Shown: piece after piece, positions 44,577 through 53,001 of the stretch
Layout: each line of letters opens with the position of its first letter
Position numbering within the stretch: position 1 is the first letter of the stretch
Position numbers and translations under genes: made by a program
Notes under the pieces: model-generated
What the model was told of the DNA's origin: nothing
The model's database searches: none
What the model saw: only the letters and a program-made list of their open reading frames with translations
Source: Sva-07 sp963741755
GTDB lineage: Bacteria; Actinomycetota; Acidimicrobiia; Acidimicrobiales; Ilumatobacteraceae
Direction of reading: 5' to 3'
NCBI GenBank assembly: GCA_963741755.1
Contig: CAVUJG010000009.1
Coordinates: forward strand, 39,704-103,703
DNA: 64,000 nt

Positions 44577-45023
44577 TCAGCGGGCCTTGGCGGCCGGGAG
44601 CTCGAGCTTGGTGGGGGTCTGGGCGGCGTGCGGGTGCGTCGGGCCGGCGTACACCTGGAGCTTCAGCAGCTGCTGGCGCCCGAGCGGGCCCTTGGGGAGC
44701 ATGCCGCGAATCGACTTGCGCAACGCCTCTTCGGGCTTGCGAGCGTGGAGGTGAGCGTACGTCTCGGACTTGATACCGCCCGGGTAGCCGCTGTGGCGGT
44801 ACACCATCGTGCGGTCTGCCTTTCCGGCGGTCATCACGATCTTGTCGGCATTGACGATGATCACGTGATCGCCGGTGTCGATGTGCGGGGCGTAGGTCGG
44901 CTTGTGCTTGCCACGCAGGATCCGGGCGACCTCGGTGCAGAGACGACCGAGTACGAGGCCGTCCGCATCGACGACGTGCCATGCACGTTGGATCTCACTG
45001 GCTTTGGGGGTGTACGTAGGCAT
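44577..45023 (-). CDS. rplM: 50S ribosomal protein L13
   Basis: 148 residues. RAWHVVDADGLVLGRLCTEV, GDHVIIVNADKIVMTAGKA, YRHSGYPGGIKSETYAHL and LRKSIRGMLPKGPLGRQ are typical. First gene of the rplM-rpsI-glmM run, divergent from the GGDEF-EAL gene at 45182. Confidence 0.98.
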   Translation of the reverse strand: MPTYTPKASEIQRAWHVVDADGLVLGRLCTEVARILRGKHKPTYAPHIDTGDHVIIVNADKIVMTAGKADRTMVYRHSGYPGGIKSETYAHLHARKPEEALRKSIRGMLPKGPLGRQQLLKLQVYAGPTHPHAAQTPTKLELPAAKAR

Positions 45024-45181
45024 GCCGCAATCAATCTGTCGAGAGTCGAAGAGTCAGGTATCCCGCAACGGGGAACCGTGAAATGATACGGCGGTCGGCA
45101 CCGGGCTCCAACCCGCGACACGGCGCAAAGATCTCGAGGCAATATCCTCAAGTTGGTGCCCGACCGTTCCGATGAGCTGAC

Positions 45182-47254
45182 ATGAGTTCCGCCAACTCGA
45201 CCGCGCCATCGGTGGACCATCTGGCCGACCCCGTGTTCGCAGTCGACCCCGACGGTGTCCTGCGGTATGCGAACGACACCGCTGCGGACGTGCTGGGATG
45301 GGACATCGTCGATCTGATCGGCACCGACGTGCTCGACCTGGTGCATCCCGACGACGTCGGCCTGGCGACCTCGGCACTCGACACCGTGCAAGAAAAGGCA
45401 TTCGGCGACCTGCTCGTGCTGCGGGTTCGCACCGGACGTGGAACGTGGCGCTACCTCGAGTTCCGCGGCACCTATCGCTCCCCGGGTCTCCCCGATCCGC
45501 TGGCAGGACTCATCGTGATCGTCGCTCGCGACGTCACCGACCGCCACCGCCTCGAGTTCGACCAGGGCGACACCGAAGTCTTGCGTGCCGTGATGGCGAA
45601 CATGCACGGCATGGTCATCCTCGTCGACGGCCGCGGCCTCGTCCGCTCGGTGAACGGCGCCGTGACCCGTCTGCTCGGACACGATCCCGAGACCGTCCGC
45701 GGCCGATCGATCCTCGACTATCTCCACACCGACGACCGAGACACCATTCTCGACGCCGTGCAACGCCTCGGCCCTCAGGGCTCGCTCACACTCGACGCCC
45801 GGGTACTGGTGGACGACGGGAGCGCACTGATCTGCGAGTTCACGGTCAGCAACCTGCTCGACGACCCAGTGGTCGCGAGCTACGTGATCAGCGCACAGGT
45901 GGCAACGTCGTTGGCTGACGCCAGGGATCGAGTCGAGTTCCTCGCCGAACACGACAGCCGCACCGGGTTGCTCAACCGGGACGGATTCATGCGCGCGGCG
46001 CACTCGATGATGGAGGGCGGAGCCGGACTCGGCATCTTGATCGTCGACATCGTGCACTTCCGATCGATCAACGAGCTCTACGGTGAGCCCATCGGCGACG
46101 CCGTGCTGTCGGCCGTCGCCGATCGCATCGACCAGATCCGTTGGCCTGACCTGATCACGGCCCGCTTCGGTGGCGACGAGTTCGTGTTCGCGATCCGCGC
46201 GTCGAGTTCGAGCGCCGTCGAGATGCTGCGCGAACGAGTCCGACGCGACATCGCCAAGCCGATCGACATCGACGGCCAGGAGGTCAACTTCGACATCCGA
46301 ACCGCGATCGCGTTCGAGGCACGGCCCGAGGTGCTCGACGCACTGCTGGTCAGAGCCAGCAACGACCTGATGTCCGCGAAGCGATTCGCCGACCCGGAGA
46401 CCAGTGGGATCTCGGTCGATGCGATCAATGAACGCCGGCGACAGCTCGAGCTGCTCCGTGCGGCGCTCGACGACGGCCAGATCCAGCCCTTCTTCCAGCC
46501 GATCTGCTCCGTCGACGGCACGATCACGGCCATCGAAGCGCTCGTGCGCTGGGTCCATCCGCTGCGCGGCGTCCTCGGTGTGGGCGAGATCCTCCCGCTT
46601 GCTCGCATGGCAGGGCTTGCCGAGGCCGTCGACGACCAGGTGCTCGATCAGGCCCTGAAGTTCGCCGCCCGTCTGGTGACCTCCGGGCATCCCGAGATCG
46701 AGGTGCACGTCAACATCGATCCGAAGGCGATCTCGCGAGCGGCATTCGGGGCGTCGTTCCTCGAGCGGTGCCGTCGTGCCGGCGCGAACCCGACCCAGCT
46801 GGTGATCGAGATCACCGAGACCGATCTCCTCTCGCCGGGCGCCGCGTCGTTGGCGAACATGCAGAAGCTGCGGTTCGCCGGCATCCACGTGTCGATCGAC
46901 GACTTCGGCACCGGCTACTCGAGCCTTGCGCACCTGCTCGAACTACCGATCGATGGCGTGAAGATCGATCGACGATTCGTGGCGGGCATCGACGTCGATC
47001 CAGCGGCGACGAACCTGACCACGGCGATTCTCGGTCTCAGCGACAACCTCAAACTGACGTGCGTCGCCGAGGGGGTCGAGCAGCCATACCAGCGTGATCG
47101 ACTGGCCGAGCTCGGCTGTCAGTCGTTCCAGGGCTGGTTGTTCTCACCCGCCGTCGCCGCCGATGAACTGCTGGCGATGCTGCCGCGCATCGAGCTCAGC
47201 GAGCCTGTCGTGACGACAGACGACGCTCAGGCGTCCCAGCGTTCTCCGCTGTAG
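45182..47254 (+). CDS. PAS-PAS-GGDEF-EAL cyclic-di-GMP enzyme
   Basis: 690 residues, no membrane span. Two PAS domains (about 10-125 and 135-245) are followed by GGDEF (about 255-410) with DSRTGLLNRDGF, LIVDIVHFRSINELYGEPIG and an intact RFGGDEFVFA. The EAL domain (about 425-675) has IEALVRWVHPLRG, VHVNIDPKAI, VIEITETDLL, DDFGTGYSSLAHLLELPID, and EGVEQ. Both active sites look complete, so synthesis, hydrolysis or GTP-gated hydrolysis is possible. RWPD before GGDEF is one residue off the usual I-site spacing. Cofactor-free PAS input cannot be told. Its 3' end overlaps convergent truA by 28 bp. Confidence 0.93.
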   Translation: MSSANSTAPSVDHLADPVFAVDPDGVLRYANDTAADVLGWDIVDLIGTDVLDLVHPDDVGLATSALDTVQEKAFGDLLVLRVRTGRGTWRYLEFRGTYRSPGLPDPLAGLIVIVARDVTDRHRLEFDQGDTEVLRAVMANMHGMVILVDGRGLVRSVNGAVTRLLGHDPETVRGRSILDYLHTDDRDTILDAVQRLGPQGSLTLDARVLVDDGSALICEFTVSNLLDDPVVASYVISAQVATSLADARDRVEFLAEHDSRTGLLNRDGFMRAAHSMMEGGAGLGILIVDIVHFRSINELYGEPIGDAVLSAVADRIDQIRWPDLITARFGGDEFVFAIRASSSSAVEMLRERVRRDIAKPIDIDGQEVNFDIRTAIAFEARPEVLDALLVRASNDLMSAKRFADPETSGISVDAINERRRQLELLRAALDDGQIQPFFQPICSVDGTITAIEALVRWVHPLRGVLGVGEILPLARMAGLAEAVDDQVLDQALKFAARLVTSGHPEIEVHVNIDPKAISRAAFGASFLERCRRAGANPTQLVIEITETDLLSPGAASLANMQKLRFAGIHVSIDDFGTGYSSLAHLLELPIDGVKIDRRFVAGIDVDPAATNLTTAILGLSDNLKLTCVAEGVEQPYQRDRLAELGCQSFQGWLFSPAVAADELLAMLPRIELSEPVVTTDDAQASQRSPL

Positions 47255-48021
47255 TCGACCGACCACAGCACCAGGCCGGTCGGCGGCGCAACTTGCCCCG
47301 CGGCGTTGCGGTCCAGCGCCGAGAGCGTGGTCACCATGGCGTCGGGCGAACGTCGTCCGAGCCCCACGTCGACGAGCGTGCCGACGACGCTGCGCACCAT
47401 CTGATGACAGAACGACGAGGCCGTGATCTCGAAACGGAGCAGCGATTCACCCCAGCCCTCGTCGGCGATCGTCCAGCGCGCAACGTGCAGGTGGCGCACC
47501 AGGCTCGGTTCTGCGAACCCGTCGCCGGGCTTCGGTCGACGGCAGAACGACGAGAAGTCGTGTTCGCCGAGCAGTGGCTCGGCGGCGGTGTTCATCGCGA
47601 CGACGTCGAGGGGTTGGGGGACATGCCAGGTCGTGCGCGCCAGCAACGGATTCGGCGCCCGATCGTTCCAGACGTAGTACCGGTAGGTGCGACTCGCAGC
47701 AGAGAACCGCGCCGAGAACGTGTCGTCGGCCCACTCGACGTTGCGAACGGAGATGTCGGGACCACACAGCCCGTTGATGCTGCGCTCCAGGCGTCGCAGG
47801 TCGGTCGTTGTGGGAAGTTCACCGGAGACCACCTGTCCCCACCCGTGGACGCCGGCGTCGGTGCGGCCGGCTCCGGTGAGCTCGACCGGGCGCCGGACGA
47901 CGGTCTCGACCGCCCGACGAAGCTCGCCCATCACTGTACGAACCCCATCGCTCTCGGCGAAGCCCCGAAAATCAGTGCCGTCGTAGGCGACGGTCAGACG
48001 GACGTTGCGCGTGTCTCGCAC
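47227..48021 (-). CDS. truA: tRNA pseudouridine(38-40) synthase
   Basis: 264 residues. RLTVAYDGTDFRGFA, the catalytic Asp in TGAGRTDAGVHGWGQVV, FSARFSAASRTYRYYVWN, HDFSSFCRR and FCHQMVRSVVGTLVDVG are complete. Start GTG 48021 (MRDTRNVRLTV), 14 bp after the rplQ stop, the usual rplQ-truA order. Confidence 0.96.
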   Translation of the reverse strand: MRDTRNVRLTVAYDGTDFRGFAESDGVRTVMGELRRAVETVVRRPVELTGAGRTDAGVHGWGQVVSGELPTTTDLRRLERSINGLCGPDISVRNVEWADDTFSARFSAASRTYRYYVWNDRAPNPLLARTTWHVPQPLDVVAMNTAAEPLLGEHDFSSFCRRPKPGDGFAEPSLVRHLHVARWTIADEGWGESLLRFEITASSFCHQMVRSVVGTLVDVGLGRRSPDAMVTTLSALDRNAAGQVAPPTGLVLWSVDYSGERWDA

Positions 48022-48034
48022 GCCACCGTCATCC

Positions 48035-48403
48035 TCAGACGAGTTCGATGCGCGCCATCTGGGCGTTGTCGCCGTGGCGCGGACCCATCTTGAGGATCCG
48101 GGTGTAGCCACCATTGCGCTCGGCGTAGCGGGGAGCCACGTCGTGCACGAGCTTGTAGGTCATCTCCTTGTCGCCGAGGAATGCCTCGATCTGACGGATG
48201 CGATGAACCTGCATCGGGCCCTCTTCTTGCGCCTTCTTCGCCTTGGTGATCAGCTTTTCGGCGATCGGACGGAGGTGCTTGGCCTTGGCCTCGGAGGTGG
48301 TGATGGCCTCGGCCGCGAACAGCGACGCGGCGAGGTTGGCCATCATGAGGCGCTGGTGGGCAGCGGAGCTGCCGAAGCGGCGGGAGCGGCGGGGAGTGGG
48401 CAT
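48035..48403 (-). CDS. rplQ: 50S ribosomal protein L17
   Basis: 122 residues. RRFGSSAAHQRLMMANLAAS, TTSEAKAKHLRPIAEKLITK and GGYTRILKMGPRHGDNAQMA are the family signature. Follows rpoA after 34 bp. Confidence 0.98.
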   Translation of the reverse strand: MPTPRRSRRFGSSAAHQRLMMANLAASLFAAEAITTSEAKAKHLRPIAEKLITKAKKAQEEGPMQVHRIRQIEAFLGDKEMTYKLVHDVAPRYAERNGGYTRILKMGPRHGDNAQMARIELV

Positions 48404-48437
48404 CGTTCAATCGTCTTTCGTTGTGGCGTCGCAGCGA

Positions 48438-49370
48438 TCAGCCGCGCAGCGTGAGGCCGCGCTCGTCGAGCTTGGCCTTGACTTCGTCGAGGCTCTTCTG
48501 GCCGAAGTTGGTGATGTTCAACAGGTCGTCTTCGGTCTTGGTGAGCAGTTCGCCGACCGTGTTGACCTGGGCCCGCTTGAGGCAGTTGTTCGGACGCTCG
48601 GACAGGTCGAGGTCTTCGATCGGCAGGTCGAGGTCGGGTGAGCTGACGGCAGCGTCGACGATCTCGCCGAGCTCGAGCCCCTTGGGCTCGTCGGACATCG
48701 TGGCGACGAGGTCGACCAGCGAACGCAGCGTGGCACCCGCCGAAGCGAGGGCCTCAGCGGCGGTGATCGAACCATCGGTCTCGATTTCGATGACGAGGCG
48801 GTCGTAGTTGGTGGCCTGCTCGACACGGGTCGGCTCGACGTCGAACGCAACACGGCGAACCGGGCTGAAAATCGAGTCGATCGGGATCACACCGATGACG
48901 CGGTTGTCGTCCTCGCGATTGCTCGAGAGGTACCCACGGCCCTGCTCGACGGTGAGGTCGATGGCCAGGCGGCCCTTGGAGTTGAGCGTTGCGATGTGGA
49001 GGTCCTTGTTGAGCACCTCGACATCGGCCGGGCACTCGATGTCGCCTGCGGTGACCGCACCGGCGCCCCGAGCGTCGAGGCGCATCGTGACGGCCTCCTC
49101 GGAGACCGAGGTGACCACGATGTCCTTGAGGTTCAAGATGATGTCGGTGACGTCCTCGGCGACGCCGGGGATCGTGTCGAACTCGTGGAGCGAGTCGTCG
49201 AACCGTGCCGTGGTGATCGCCGCGCCGGGGATCGACGACAGCAGAGTGCGGCGCAGCGAGTTGCCGAGCGTGTGGCCGAAGCCGGGCTCGAGTGGGCCGA
49301 CGGCAAAACGGCCGCGGTTGTCTGACTCCTCACCGAGAGCTTCGATGGTGGGGCGCTGCATGACGAGCAT
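48438..49370 (-). CDS. rpoA: RNA polymerase alpha subunit
   Basis: 310 residues. The N-terminal dimerisation domain has FAVGPLEPGFGHTLGNSLRR, TLLSSIPGAAITTARFDD and HEFDTIPGVAEDVTDIILNL. The C-terminal domain (from about 240) has LSERPNNCLKRAQVNTVGEL and DLLNITNFGQKSLDEVKAKL, binding UP elements and activators. Starts at ATG 49370 or ATG 49358. Confidence 0.98.
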   Translation of the reverse strand: MLVMQRPTIEALGEESDNRGRFAVGPLEPGFGHTLGNSLRRTLLSSIPGAAITTARFDDSLHEFDTIPGVAEDVTDIILNLKDIVVTSVSEEAVTMRLDARGAGAVTAGDIECPADVEVLNKDLHIATLNSKGRLAIDLTVEQGRGYLSSNREDDNRVIGVIPIDSIFSPVRRVAFDVEPTRVEQATNYDRLVIEIETDGSITAAEALASAGATLRSLVDLVATMSDEPKGLELGEIVDAAVSSPDLDLPIEDLDLSERPNNCLKRAQVNTVGELLTKTEDDLLNITNFGQKSLDEVKAKLDERGLTLRG

Positions 49371-49438
49371 TTGTGCCGGGACCTTTCCGGGTGTTCGAGT
49401 GACGAGCTTGGCGAAACGGGGACGTACGAGAGACGGGA

Positions 49439-50056
49439 TTACTTGGAGTAGAGCTCGACGATGAGCGACTCGCGAACGGGCACGTCGATGTGCTCACGCT
49501 CGGGGAGGCTGCGGACCGTCACGGCCTTGCCGCCGTCGCTCGCTTCGAGCCATCCAACGAGTGAACGGTCGAGCGTGTCGATGTTGTGCTGGATCACGAT
49601 CATCTTCTGCGCCTTCGGCGACAGCGAGACGACCTGGCCCTTCTTGCAGCGGAAGCTGGCGATGTCGACACGCTTGCCATCGACCTGGATCAGGCCGTGG
49701 TTGACGAACTGACGGGCCTGCGGGCGGCTGGAGGCCCAACCGGCGCGGTAGACGACGTTGTCGAGACGCTGTTCGAGCAGGCGCAGCAAGATCTCGCCCG
49801 TCGGGCCCTGCTGACGCTGGGCCTCGAGGTAGGTCTTGTGGAACTGCTTCTCGAGCACACCGTAGATGTACTTCGCCTTCTGCTTCTCCTGCATCTGGGC
49901 GAGGTACTCGCTGCCGGCGTTACGGCGACGGGTACGGCCGTGCTGGCCGGGCGGGAAGGGACGGCGCTCGAGCGCCTGGCGACCCTTTTCGTTCTCGAAG
50001 ATGTTGACCGACAGACGGCGCGAGATGCGCACCTTGGGTCCTGTGTAACGAGCCAT
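49439..50056 (-). CDS. rpsD: 30S ribosomal protein S4
   Basis: 205 residues. MARYTGPKVRISRRLSVNIF, PFPPGQHGRTRRRNAGSEYL, LEQRLDNVVYRAGWASSRPQ and ARQFVNHGLIQVDGKRVDIA (S4 RNA-binding domain). ATG 50056 is preferred over an upstream in-frame start. Confidence 0.98.
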   Translation of the reverse strand: MARYTGPKVRISRRLSVNIFENEKGRQALERRPFPPGQHGRTRRRNAGSEYLAQMQEKQKAKYIYGVLEKQFHKTYLEAQRQQGPTGEILLRLLEQRLDNVVYRAGWASSRPQARQFVNHGLIQVDGKRVDIASFRCKKGQVVSLSPKAQKMIVIQHNIDTLDRSLVGWLEASDGGKAVTVRSLPEREHIDVPVRESLIVELYSK

Positions 50057-50070
50057 GATCAGTCTTCTCC

Positions 50071-50466
50071 TTAACCGCGCCGACGCTTCGGCTGGCGGCA
50101 CCCATTGTGGGGCACCGGGGTGACGTCCTTGATCGAGGTGACCTCGATGCCGGTCTGCTGGATGGAACGCACGGCGGTGTCACGACCCGAACCCGGGCCC
50201 TTCACCTGCACCTCGGCGCGGCGCAGGCCGTGCTCGATGGCTGCCTTGCCGGCCTTCTCAGCGGCCTGCTGCGCGGCGTAGGGCGTGCTCTTGCGACTGC
50301 CCTTGAAGCCGACGCCACCCGACGACGCCCAGGCAATGACGTTGCCCTCGGTGTCGGTGATCGAGACGATCGTGTTGTTGAACGAGCTCTTGATGTGCAC
50401 GATGCCCGTGCTGACGTTCTTGCGGTCGCGCTTGCGCGGACGGCGGCTCGCGGTCGGCTTTGCCAT
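50071..50466 (-). CDS. rpsK: 30S ribosomal protein S11
   Basis: 131 residues. GIVHIKSSFNNTIVSITDTE, AWASSGGVGFKGSRKSTPYA, GRDTAVRSIQQTGIEVTSI and TPVPHNGCRQPKRRRG. Start overlaps the rpsM stop by one base (TAATG). Confidence 0.98.
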   Translation of the reverse strand: MAKPTASRRPRKRDRKNVSTGIVHIKSSFNNTIVSITDTEGNVIAWASSGGVGFKGSRKSTPYAAQQAAEKAGKAAIEHGLRRAEVQVKGPGSGRDTAVRSIQQTGIEVTSIKDVTPVPHNGCRQPKRRRG

Positions 50467-50846
50467 TACTTCCTCACTGCCTTCTTCTTGTTCGCAACCG
50501 TGCGCTTGGGACCCTTGCGAGTGCGAGCGTTGGTGTGGGTGCGCTGGCCGCGGACCGGAAGGCCCTTGCGGTGACGGACGCCCTGCAGGCAGCCGATCTC
50601 GATCTTGCGCTTGATGTCGCCCTGGACATCGCGGCGCAGGTCGCCTTCGATCTTCAGGTTCTGGTCGATGTAGGAACGGATGCGGTTGACCTCGTCCTCG
50701 GTCAGGTTCGAGACCTTGGTGTTCGGATCGAGTTCGAGGTCCGCGCAGATCTTCTGCGACGTGGGCAGACCGATCCCGAAGATGTAGGTGAGCGAGATCT
50801 CCAACCGCTTTTCACGGGGGATGTCGACGCCGGCGATACGTGCCAT
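50466..50846 (-). CDS. rpsM: 30S ribosomal protein S13
   Basis: 126 residues. MARIAGVDIPREKRLEISLT, YIFGIG, GCLQGVRHRKGLPVRGQRTH and TNARTRKGPKRTVANKKK. Start ATG 50846 with a good GGAG site. Confidence 0.98.
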   Translation of the reverse strand: MARIAGVDIPREKRLEISLTYIFGIGLPTSQKICADLELDPNTKVSNLTEDEVNRIRSYIDQNLKIEGDLRRDVQGDIKRKIEIGCLQGVRHRKGLPVRGQRTHTNARTRKGPKRTVANKKKAVRK

Positions 50847-50862
50847 GTGATTATTACTCCTG

Positions 50863-50976
50863 TCAGCCCTGACGCTGCTTGTGGCGCGGGTTGGGGCAGA
50901 TGACCATGATGCGGCGGTGGCGACGAATCACCTTGCAGTTGTCGCACATCGGCTTGACGCTGGGTCGTACTTTCAT
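50863..50976 (-). CDS. rpmJ: 50S ribosomal protein L36
   Basis: 37 residues. MKVRPSVKPMCDNCKVIRRH and VICPNPRHKQRQG, with the zinc-binding C+ form (CxxC, C, H). ATG 50976. Lies between infA and rpsM as usual. Confidence 0.97.
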   Translation of the reverse strand: MKVRPSVKPMCDNCKVIRRHRRIMVICPNPRHKQRQG

Positions 50977-50986
50977 GGTTGCTCTC

Positions 50987-51259
50987 TTACTTGTACCTGT
51001 ACGTGATGCGACCTCGGGTGAGGTCGTAGGGGGTGAGTTCCACCTGCACCTTGTCGCCGGGGAGGATGCGGATGTAGTGCATTCGCATCTTGCCGGAGAT
51101 GTGGGCCAAGACTTCGTGCCCGTTGTCGAGCGCGACCTTGAACATGGCGTTCGGAAGAGATTCGAGGATCTTGCCTTCCAGCACGATCGCGTCTTCCTTT
51201 GGCTTTGGCAGGGGCTTCTCCTCGCTCGTTCGTTGTTCCGGCAAGCCGGTGGCGGGCAC
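50987..51259 (-). CDS. infA: Translation initiation factor IF-1
   Basis: IF-1 fold: EDAIVLEGKILESLPNAMFK, VALDNGHEVLAHISGKMRMH, YIRILPGDKVQVELTPYDLT, RGRITYRYK. The family starts about two residues before KEDAI. In-frame ATG is absent; GTG 51259 or TTG 51244 give an odd extension, while CTG 51212 sits 6 bases after GAGGAG and gives PKPKEDAIVLEG directly. CTG start is therefore likely (74 residues). Confidence 0.95.
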   Translation of the reverse strand: MPATGLPEQRTSEEKPLPKPKEDAIVLEGKILESLPNAMFKVALDNGHEVLAHISGKMRMHYIRILPGDKVQVELTPYDLTRGRITYRYK

Positions 51260-51319
51260 GACAGCACACAGCTGCGAGCACCAGGGACAGAATTCTCGGC
51301 CTGCGAACAGACCGGCGTG

Positions 51320-52639
51320 TCATGCTAGCGGCGTCTTTTCGGAGATCCAATGGCCTGATCCGCCGGATTTCTCGCGCCGTGTGCTATGCCCCGCTCCACC
51401 CCCGGACATCGCGGCGCGGCTGCGGCTGGTTGCGATGCGAATCGAGAAGTACGCCAACAGCGCAGCGACGAGAAAGGCCACCGAGAGTGGCGTGACGGTG
51501 CCGTTGAACTGCCGATCGATCAGGGATCCGATCACCGATCCGACCACCATCGGTACCATGCCGAGCAGTGCGGCGCCGGACCCTGCCACATGTCCGAGCG
51601 GCACCATCGCCGCGGTGTTCGCGTTGATCATCGTGACCTGGACCGTCATCAGCGCTGCCAGCATCAGCGGCGCGAAGAGCACGAACGGGGGCAAACCGTC
51701 CGTCAGGAGCGCAACGACGAACATCAGCGCCGACGCGCCGACGAAGGCGCCCGACGTCACCGCCAGCATCCGATCGAGGCCGACGCGGCGAACCACTCGT
51801 CCGTTCGTGATCGCGCCGACAGCGAGCCCCACCGCCATCGCCCCGAAGATGACCGGGAACCAGTCACCGAGGTCGAACACGGTGTCGAACAGGTTCTCCG
51901 ACGACGCGAGATACGACAGGAACACGCTGTTGGAGAACGTGATCGCAGCGAGGAACGCGATCATTCCCGGCGTCGTGAACACGATCTTCCAGCTCGCCCC
52001 GATCTCGCGGACGTTGAGCGACCGCCGTTGTTCGGGCGGCAGCGTCGCCGGAAGCCGCATCGAGAGTGCGAGCACGACCGCACCAACCGCCACACACATC
52101 CACACCGAGTAGCGCCACGACCCCAGCGCCACCATGGTCGCACCCAGACTGGGGGCGACCATCGGCACCAGGAGGAAGATCGCCATGATGTTCGACATCT
52201 GGCGAGCCATCTCCTCACCCTGGAAGGCGTCACGGATCATCGCCGTGACGGCGACGCGCGGCCCAGCGGCCCCGAAGCCCCACACGAATCGAGCGAGGGC
52301 CATGGTCGCCAGTGTCGGCGCAAGCGCCGTCCCGACCGCGCCGACGATGTAGATGAGGACCCCGACCCAGAGCACTTGCCGACGGCCGAAGCGGTCGGCG
52401 AGCAGTCCCGCGGGCAACTGGCCGACGCCGAGGCCGATGATGAAGGCGGTCACGAGTACGGCGACATCGGTCGCGTCCGGATCGAGACCGAGTTGCTCCC
52501 GGATCGAATCGAATGCGGGGAGCATCGAGTCGATCGCCAAGGCGGTCATCGCCATCGCGAGCGACATCACCACGGTGAACGCTGCCGAACCGGGACGCAA
52601 CGTCCGGGTGGGGGACGATTCGAGCGTCGTGGCGGTCAC
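51320..52639 (-). CDS. MFS drug-resistance transporter, Bcr/CflA type
   Basis: 439 residues with about 12 spans. The family loop GQLPAGLLADRFGRRQVLWV lies between spans 2 and 3; span 1 carries MALSMAMTALAIDSMLPAFD-like VVMSLAMAMTALAIDSMLPA. It is likely a proton-driven efflux pump of the plasma membrane; Bcr/CflA members export bicyclomycin, chloramphenicol and others. Start GTG 52639. Divergent from the moaD-like gene at 52728, within the block that interrupts the ribosomal region. Confidence 0.9.
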   Translation of the reverse strand: MTATTLESSPTRTLRPGSAAFTVVMSLAMAMTALAIDSMLPAFDSIREQLGLDPDATDVAVLVTAFIIGLGVGQLPAGLLADRFGRRQVLWVGVLIYIVGAVGTALAPTLATMALARFVWGFGAAGPRVAVTAMIRDAFQGEEMARQMSNIMAIFLLVPMVAPSLGATMVALGSWRYSVWMCVAVGAVVLALSMRLPATLPPEQRRSLNVREIGASWKIVFTTPGMIAFLAAITFSNSVFLSYLASSENLFDTVFDLGDWFPVIFGAMAVGLAVGAITNGRVVRRVGLDRMLAVTSGAFVGASALMFVVALLTDGLPPFVLFAPLMLAALMTVQVTMINANTAAMVPLGHVAGSGAALLGMVPMVVGSVIGSLIDRQFNGTVTPLSVAFLVAALLAYFSIRIATSRSRAAMSGGGAGHSTRREKSGGSGHWISEKTPLA

Positions 52640-52727
52640 CTGGCCAGAGGCTAGGTCGTCGATCCCCGACACGAGCAGGTGAGGTGCGCCCTCCACGCCG
52701 TCCGACGAGAGATGTAACGTTCGCGGG

Positions 52728-53000
52728 ATGGTGACGGTGCACTTCACCGCGAATCTCCGGCGTCACGTCGACTGCCCGGAGATGCAGGTCGAGGGTGACA
52801 CCGTCCACGCCGCGCTCCACGCATACTTCGCCGTGCACCCATCGGTGCGCAGCTACATCCTCGACGAGCAGGGCGCAATTCGCCGCCACGTCGCCGTCTT
52901 CGCAGGTGGCACCCAGATCGCAGACCCCGCCACCCTCTCCGATCCCGTCACGGACGGAACGGAGATCTACGTGATGCAAGCACTGTCCGGAGGAACCTGA
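52728..53000 (+). CDS. MoaD/ThiS-like sulfur-carrier protein
   Basis: 90 residues with a ubiquitin-like fold: VTVHFTANLRRHVDC, VEGDTVHAALHAYFAVHP, RSYILDEQGAIRRHVAVFA and TEIYVMQALSGGT. The tail has the GG of sulfur carriers followed by one extra Thr, so processing or non-sulfur use is possible. No moa or thi genes are near. It is one base from the next start, so translationally coupled to the BNR protein. Confidence 0.88.
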   Translation: MVTVHFTANLRRHVDCPEMQVEGDTVHAALHAYFAVHPSVRSYILDEQGAIRRHVAVFAGGTQIADPATLSDPVTDGTEIYVMQALSGGT

Positions 53001-53001
53001 C

